From: Liolophura sinensis
Taxonomy: Eukaryota; Mollusca; Polyplacophora; Chitonida; Chitonidae
DNA: 64,000 bases
Assembly (NCBI RefSeq): GCF_032854445.1
Contig: NC_088302.1
Location: forward strand, 49,754,046 to 49,818,045
Reading direction: 5' to 3'
Within the stretch, counting starts at the first letter, position 1. Every line of letters begins with the position of its first letter. Below the pieces are notes generated by a model. That model was not told the origin of the DNA and searched no databases. It was given only the letters and a program-made list of their open reading frames with translations. Shown in pieces: positions 58,846 through 64,000 of this stretch. The position numbers and the translations under genes are program-made.

Positions 58846-59114
58846 TTTATTTTTTTATTTGATTGGTGTTTTATGCCGTACTCAAGAATATTTCACTTAT
58901 ACGACGGCGGCCAGCATTATGGTGGGAGGAAATCGGGCACAGCCCGGGGGAAACCCACGACCATCCGCAGGTTTGCTGGTAGACCTTCCCACGTACGGAA
59001 GCCAGCATGAGCTGGACTTGAACTCACCGCGGCCGCAGCAAGAGGCTCCTGGGTCATTACGCTGCGCTAACGCGCTAACCAACTGAGCCACGGAGGCCGC
59101 ACCATCACGTTTAA
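58832..59114 (-). mobile_element. tRNA-SINE, near full length, nested in R2
   Basis: Reverse copy with A box (gctcagttggttagcgcgtt), B box (gttcaagtcc), central domain and 3' domain, plus an A-rich tail. catcacattaat before and catcacgtttaat after are a likely imperfect target-site duplication. Confidence 0.9.
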
Positions 59115-59499
59115 TACCGGTATATAAACACATAACAACACTGCAAAGGAATCTGGAATCGGGGATAGTTAGTCCACCAGCAGAATCCCGGTTTATGCCG
59201 CAATACAATTTAAAAGACTACTGCATAGAGAGTAAAACTAGTGCAGCGACGACAGTTGGCATTTGATCACACGTAACCAGTTTACCCCAGGTACGGTAAT
59301 GGTTTCGTCAAAATATGGAATACCATAATATTGACTTCAATATTCGGAGTATATTTTGTGTTGTTTTGCACAAAACTGACCCGTGGTCATCGTTGTTTTC
59401 ATGAAAAAAACGACAATCATAGCAAATAATTATTGCTTTTTAGGGTGTTTGCAATCATGAGCTGTTAAATAAATAACACGTCATACTGAGACACCTCAG

Positions 59500-59665
59500 G
59501 GACCGGTTGTTCAAAACTGTTTAAAGACTTAATACCAGGTTTAGCTTTAAGCTAAGTCTCAATTTTGTACTTTGCCCAAAAATAATTGCGTAACGGTACA
59601 TTAAATATATGAACTAAATCTGTTTCTTTTCCACTGATTTTGGACAGCGGCATTTTGGCTGCAGG
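59500..59665. repeat. Dispersed repeat R3, copy 2
   Basis: accggttgttcaaaactgtt, taagctaagtctcaattttg and ttaaatatatgaactaaatc parallel 53,325-53,545. Confidence 0.5.
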
Positions 59666-60323
59666 TGTCTGCGAATGTTATTTTATACTGAGTGTAAATG
59701 TTCTATCAGGTTTACAGGAAGGGTCTTCTGAGAACATTAATATTGTCTGTTGAAAAAAGTAAGGCTTGTAAGTGTAACTTAATGTCAGTCTGATGTGCAG
59801 AGAAGGTGCAGTAATGAATAATGAAGAATTTTGATTCTTCACCATTCGTGCCTAGGCTATATGTTACAAGGGCCAATTTACATTGCGTGGGATTTGGGCC
59901 TAGCACTCGATACAATATGTGTGTAACTTCACACAGAAAGATTTAGACTGCATATAATAAATACATATGCTTGACCTTGCATTAAAATTATCACATTCGT
60001 TAGTTGTTTGTAGAGGAGGCCAAACAAATTGAGGCTTCATTTGAAATCGGTCTAGGCCTATAGTACCATACCGGTAGTTGTTTTACTTTCATTTGCATCT
60101 AGATAAATACAACCCATCATCAACAATCAAGCATTGTTTAATTAACTAAACAAGTTTATTAATTAAAGTTATCCGTTTTCCAGTTTCAACTTTTTGCCCC
60201 CTCTGTTACGCTGGGCAGACGTCTATCTCTATCCCAAGCTGAACAAACTAACATGAAGACAACAAACTTATCAAGAAGGGAGACAACTCCACATAAAACG
60301 CGGGATATGGTTTAAAAGAAAAT

Positions 60324-62663
60324 ATGGCGACTAGTGGGTTCACGTTTGGTCAAACCGGTACTGGTACAACGACTGGTACTGGCTTAGGTGGAAGGTATTT
60401 GGTACAATTACTGCTATAACTTCAATGTTTAGAATTACTGGGGAAAAGGTAAACAGTGATGATTGTTATCGAAGTCCTTACAGACCTTCTATCAATGCTA
60501 TGAAATGTAGCACGAAAATTGGTCCTTCAGTGATACGGTAACAGGCTTTTATGTTTCCAAATATTACCTAAAGAAAGAGAAAAGATCTGAGTATTTGTAG
60601 AGTTTATGGGCTCCGCTTTTGTTTGTCGTTGACGCCCTTATTCACCTGTTTGCTGTGAAAAACACTTATCGAATGATCAAAACACCACCATAAAACATCC
60701 CAAGATTTGCATATCTCATTATATGTAGGAAAGCCGAAACGCAGCTGGATTTGTACTCATCTGATGATTTGTTTGTTGTTGTCCCGCTTCCACGATGTTC
60801 GATAAGCCATCTAGATGACACAGTTGACATTCATCCTTAATGTTATGATGAATGTCAGAATTCTAAAATAAGCCAAATCAGGCATTTCGTGAGTCTAGCA
60901 CAGGTGTAGGCGAAAAAATGTGGGAGCTCTCTTGGCCCAGAATGACTATTTTCACATTTTCTATATTTTGACAGCGCTCACATAGTCATGGATTGCTCTT
61001 ATTCACTGCTGAAGGATGCATTGTTAAACTTTGGAAAGCAGTTGATTACTAACCTCTCTGGTAACTCCTTTACAATGTTTGTTGGGCCCTAGATTGCCAC
61101 ACAGATAAAACCCTGAGCTGTCGATCATCCCAAAGCTCAACCTATAGGCTGATTCCAAGTGCCCATAATGACATCTGTCTTTTGTCTGTTATGATGCCGG
61201 ATACGGTAGTTAGGCTCCTGGGTCTCATGAATGCAAGAGTTGGAATGCCCAGGAACCCAAATGTTGTATATTTAGGAGTAACTGGACAGGCCGGTGAGGT
61301 TAGTAATCAACTGTTTTATGAAATTTTACAATGCATCCTTCAGGGGTGAATGGGAGTGATTGATAGCTATGTGAGCACCCATCCAAATGTAAAAAAAAAA
61401 GAAAATAGTCATCCAAGGTAGGGCATACAGGGTAGGTAAAAGATGTGATTTTACGGTAGCTGCTGTCTTAGTTTGCAAGGTCCACCATCTTGTTTCCTTC
61501 AAACCCACATGAACTGTAGACTCCTAAAGTGCTGATTCTGCTTACAGATTTTTTTTTTATTCCTTAATTTCAACTTACCAGAGACTAGTCCATATACATG
61601 GAATCACTGTGCAGTTTAGAAATTCTGACATTCACAGTGACAGTGTGGCCAGTATGTCTGAAATAAAAAAATTTCAAACACCCATTTTCTTCACACTAAC
61701 GGCAATCAAACTCACCTCGATAGCTTCTTTCTAGGGCATTTCTCAGTCGAGTCTTGATTGTTATTTTCTAAATTTAATACCCTTACCAGTGACACTAATT
61801 AACTTTTGTGGTCACATTATCTGTGATGCCGAAGTGCTACAGTGAAGTTGACAACAAATGTAGTAGCATGACTTGTGTTCAGAGTTTTCTAACTAGGTCT
61901 AACTAATGCTAACATGCTGAAAACTGATGTATGTCATTACATCTTTATTGCTGCATGTCATTACATCTCTAGTATTCATAATCTGACCAAGAAGAGACAT
62001 AAACAAGGAGAAGGTGGAATGCCTTTGAGAAATTGTCTTGGATAATTGTCTGGAATTTAAGATAGACATCTGGGTCCATCTAGATGGACTGGCTAGGGGC
62101 TATCTAGAGACAATTCAACTCTTTATACTGACATTATACTGGGGTGATTTATTTATTTATTTATTTGATTGGTGTTTTATGCTGTACTCAAGAATATTTC
62201 ACTTATATGACAGCGGCCAGCATTTTGGTAGGTTGAAACCAGGCAGAGCCCGGGAGAAACCCACGACCATTTGCAGGTTGCTGCCAGACCTTCTGCTGGG
62301 GTGATTGACTTCATAGGTGATGTTTTTATGTTACAATTAATCTAAATATTATTTTGGTTACATAATTTCATAATTTCATGTCTTAGCTAGGCAGTATTCA
62401 CAAACGTTCATTCTGCCTTCCCACTACAGTAACTTTCCTTTAATACATCTGCTATTATTTTTTCTGATTTAACTGTGGTTGATTGAAATGTTAACTCTAA
62501 AAAAAAGTATGATGTAAAGTTACTTTTCATTCAGGTCTTTAATGTTTTGAATTAGACTTTACCTTATGCATACAGTAGACGTGTGATGGTGCAGAAATTT
62601 CTCTCCTTCATTGTTGTAGTACTGGATTTTCATTTGGGGCGGCCAAGACAACTGCGACAACAG
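60324..62663 (+). CDS. FG-repeat nucleoporin, probably Nup62-like, 5' part
   Basis: Nuclear-pore FG protein, N-terminal end only. Exon 1 at 60,324-60,394 begins at ATG with an in-frame TAA a few codons upstream and reads MATSGFTFGQTGTGTTTG then TGLGG, with donor AG|gtattt. Exon 2 at 62,620-62,663 (44 nt, acceptor ttgttgtag, donor ACAG|gtagga) reads STGFSFGAAKTTATT and stays in frame. The GFTFG and GFSFG repeats separated by Thr/Gly linkers are the FG signature, and GF.FG.AKT.TTT closely resembles the start of vertebrate Nup62. FG repeats are low complexity, so Nup54 or Nup58 remain possible. The rest of the gene lies beyond the right edge. Confidence 0.7.
62139..62306 (-). mobile_element. 5'-truncated SINE with 11-bp target-site duplication
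   Basis: Reverse copy holding the tail, 3' and central domains and breaking off after gttgctgccagacctt. Identical ctggggtgatt at 62,139 and 62,296 flanks it, proving insertion of an already truncated copy. In nucleoporin intron 1. Confidence 0.92.
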
Positions 62664-64000
62664 GTAGGATATATTACCTGTAATCTATCACAGTATTAAA
62701 ACAAATATCGAATTTATTTTGGATTATATTCTAATTATTATGTATTATTCTGTAAATAGTATGCGCATATATTATGTGAATGAGATTCAATGACCCTTGA
62801 TCATTTAGTTGTAAAAGTGTTTCATCGACCATTCCAGCACTTCAGCGAGCATTGTACTGAGATCTAGGGCAGATGTTCTGTTAGCCATCCATGTGCACAA
62901 CGCAGCAGGGTGGCTAAGCCCAGAAATTGACCTCTGCAATCTTACAAGCTTCTACATTGTGCTACTATAGCTTTTTCTTGCTCTGACATTGACTGCTGTA
63001 GCAATAACTTTATGCTTAACTGCTTGTGGCAGGACAAATGCAATTAAAGGATTAGTGTCCAGATTTACAGATTTACCCACTGATCCTAATTATTAAGATG
63101 CTAACCTGTTTAAACAGTATATTATGGAGAGGGCTTCCGAGAAACGTCATAATGACTTCAAATCCACCAAAAACAATAGATTGACTGCCCTAGCAGATCT
63201 CTGGCCGGCCCCTCAGAACGGATGGCCAACCCAAGTCTAGTTGGCCTAAATAACCTGGGAATTCTCATCAAACGTTGTTATTTTTAAGATGGATTCTAGC
63301 TACACAGAAGTAAATATATTGCTGTATGAATTTGAACAGACGTTAAAGTTCCAATTCATGACACTGATATCTCTGGCCAGACTTCAGATTCGGAGTTTTC
63401 GGGTTTTGAATTTGATGTTGTCCAGCCGTTTCCAACCACACTGGCAATACTTTAGCTTTACCCTGTGTTTCACTGTACATTTCATGTGTTTTTCTAAAGA
63501 TTTAATATTTAGTTACTAATCTTTCCCTCTGTCCACTTCACAATAAATTTCATTGTATTCCCTGAGGGATTCTAAATTGATACCTGTATTCGATGACAAC
63601 AACTGGTTCATGTTACTTTCGGTGTCCTGCAGGTAACATGAGATCTATGCCTACAGGGGCACTTACTCATGTATAGTATAACTACATGTACGATGTGGAC
63701 ATTGGCATTAGTGTGCAGAGATTTAGTATTAGTTTAGTTAATAGGGGCCGTTGTGGACAGTCATCTGTATTCCTCTTAAAGCTTTCATCTGTAAAGTGAC
63801 GAGAACAGTTACAGCTGTTTTGGGTGGATACAAAATTATTTTGTCTTATGCAGTAAATCCACACCTTCATAACAGGCCAAATCATCTGGAAACTTGAAGA
63901 AACGAACTCCAGCATTCTTCAAACACCTGTTTTACAACCGTATGCAGAACTGCAAACCATTTCGTGGAGAAATGCAATATGCTGGTTGTCACTCTTGTAG
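62664..64000. other. Nucleoporin intron 2, no exon seen
   Basis: No FG-coding exon in the required phase is visible up to the right edge. A possible acceptor at ctgcag (63,632) leads into a stop after about 15 codons. Confidence 0.45.

Overview
The window is non-coding-rich, AT-rich animal nuclear DNA with spliced genes, long introns, many minisatellites and tRNA-derived SINEs. Protein similarities (a TRPγ/TRPC4-5-like channel, tandem SLC23 transporters) and the SINE family point to a lophotrochozoan invertebrate, most likely a mollusc. This is inferred from remembered family features, not from a search.

Layout. (1) About 1-22,809, + strand: the 3' two thirds of a canonical TRP (TRPC/TRPγ-type) cation channel gene. 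Nine exons are resolved at 7775-8009, 9028-9165, 11159-11298, 12404-12756, 13835-14030, 14307-14501, 16464-16505, 16842-17031 and 22055-22809. Phases match at every junction and give 747 residues. The N-terminal exons lie left of the window. Intron retention at 17,032 gives an alternative short C-terminus. The introns are filled with unrelated tandem arrays of 19 to 94 bp units. (2) 22,830-30,150: intergenic, with nothing recognised except microsatellites and one SINE fragment. (3) 30,173-41,319 and 44,674-57,260, both - strand: two tandem SLC23 (nucleobase-ascorbate transporter) paralogues, here called A and B. Each has 12 exons with the same intron phases and mostly identical exon lengths. 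They predict 640 and 635 residues; first exons are tentative. Both carry unusual residues at the two hallmark NAT motifs. A has an in-frame 33-nt insertion and B uses one GC splice donor. (4) 60,324 to the right edge, + strand: the first two coding exons of an FG-repeat nucleoporin, probably Nup62-like.

Mobile and repeat content of the SLC23 region: about eleven copies of a tRNA-derived SINE (one full-length with a perfect 14-bp target-site duplication), a second tRNA-like SINE, a dispersed repeat of about 280 bp found only around the SLC23 genes, MITE-like hairpins, and a 28-bp minisatellite inside intron 1 of paralogue A. The three loci have no evident functional link. No CRISPR array, operon, rRNA or functional tRNA gene was seen. 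All exon boundaries were read by eye from splice signals, frame and remembered family similarity.
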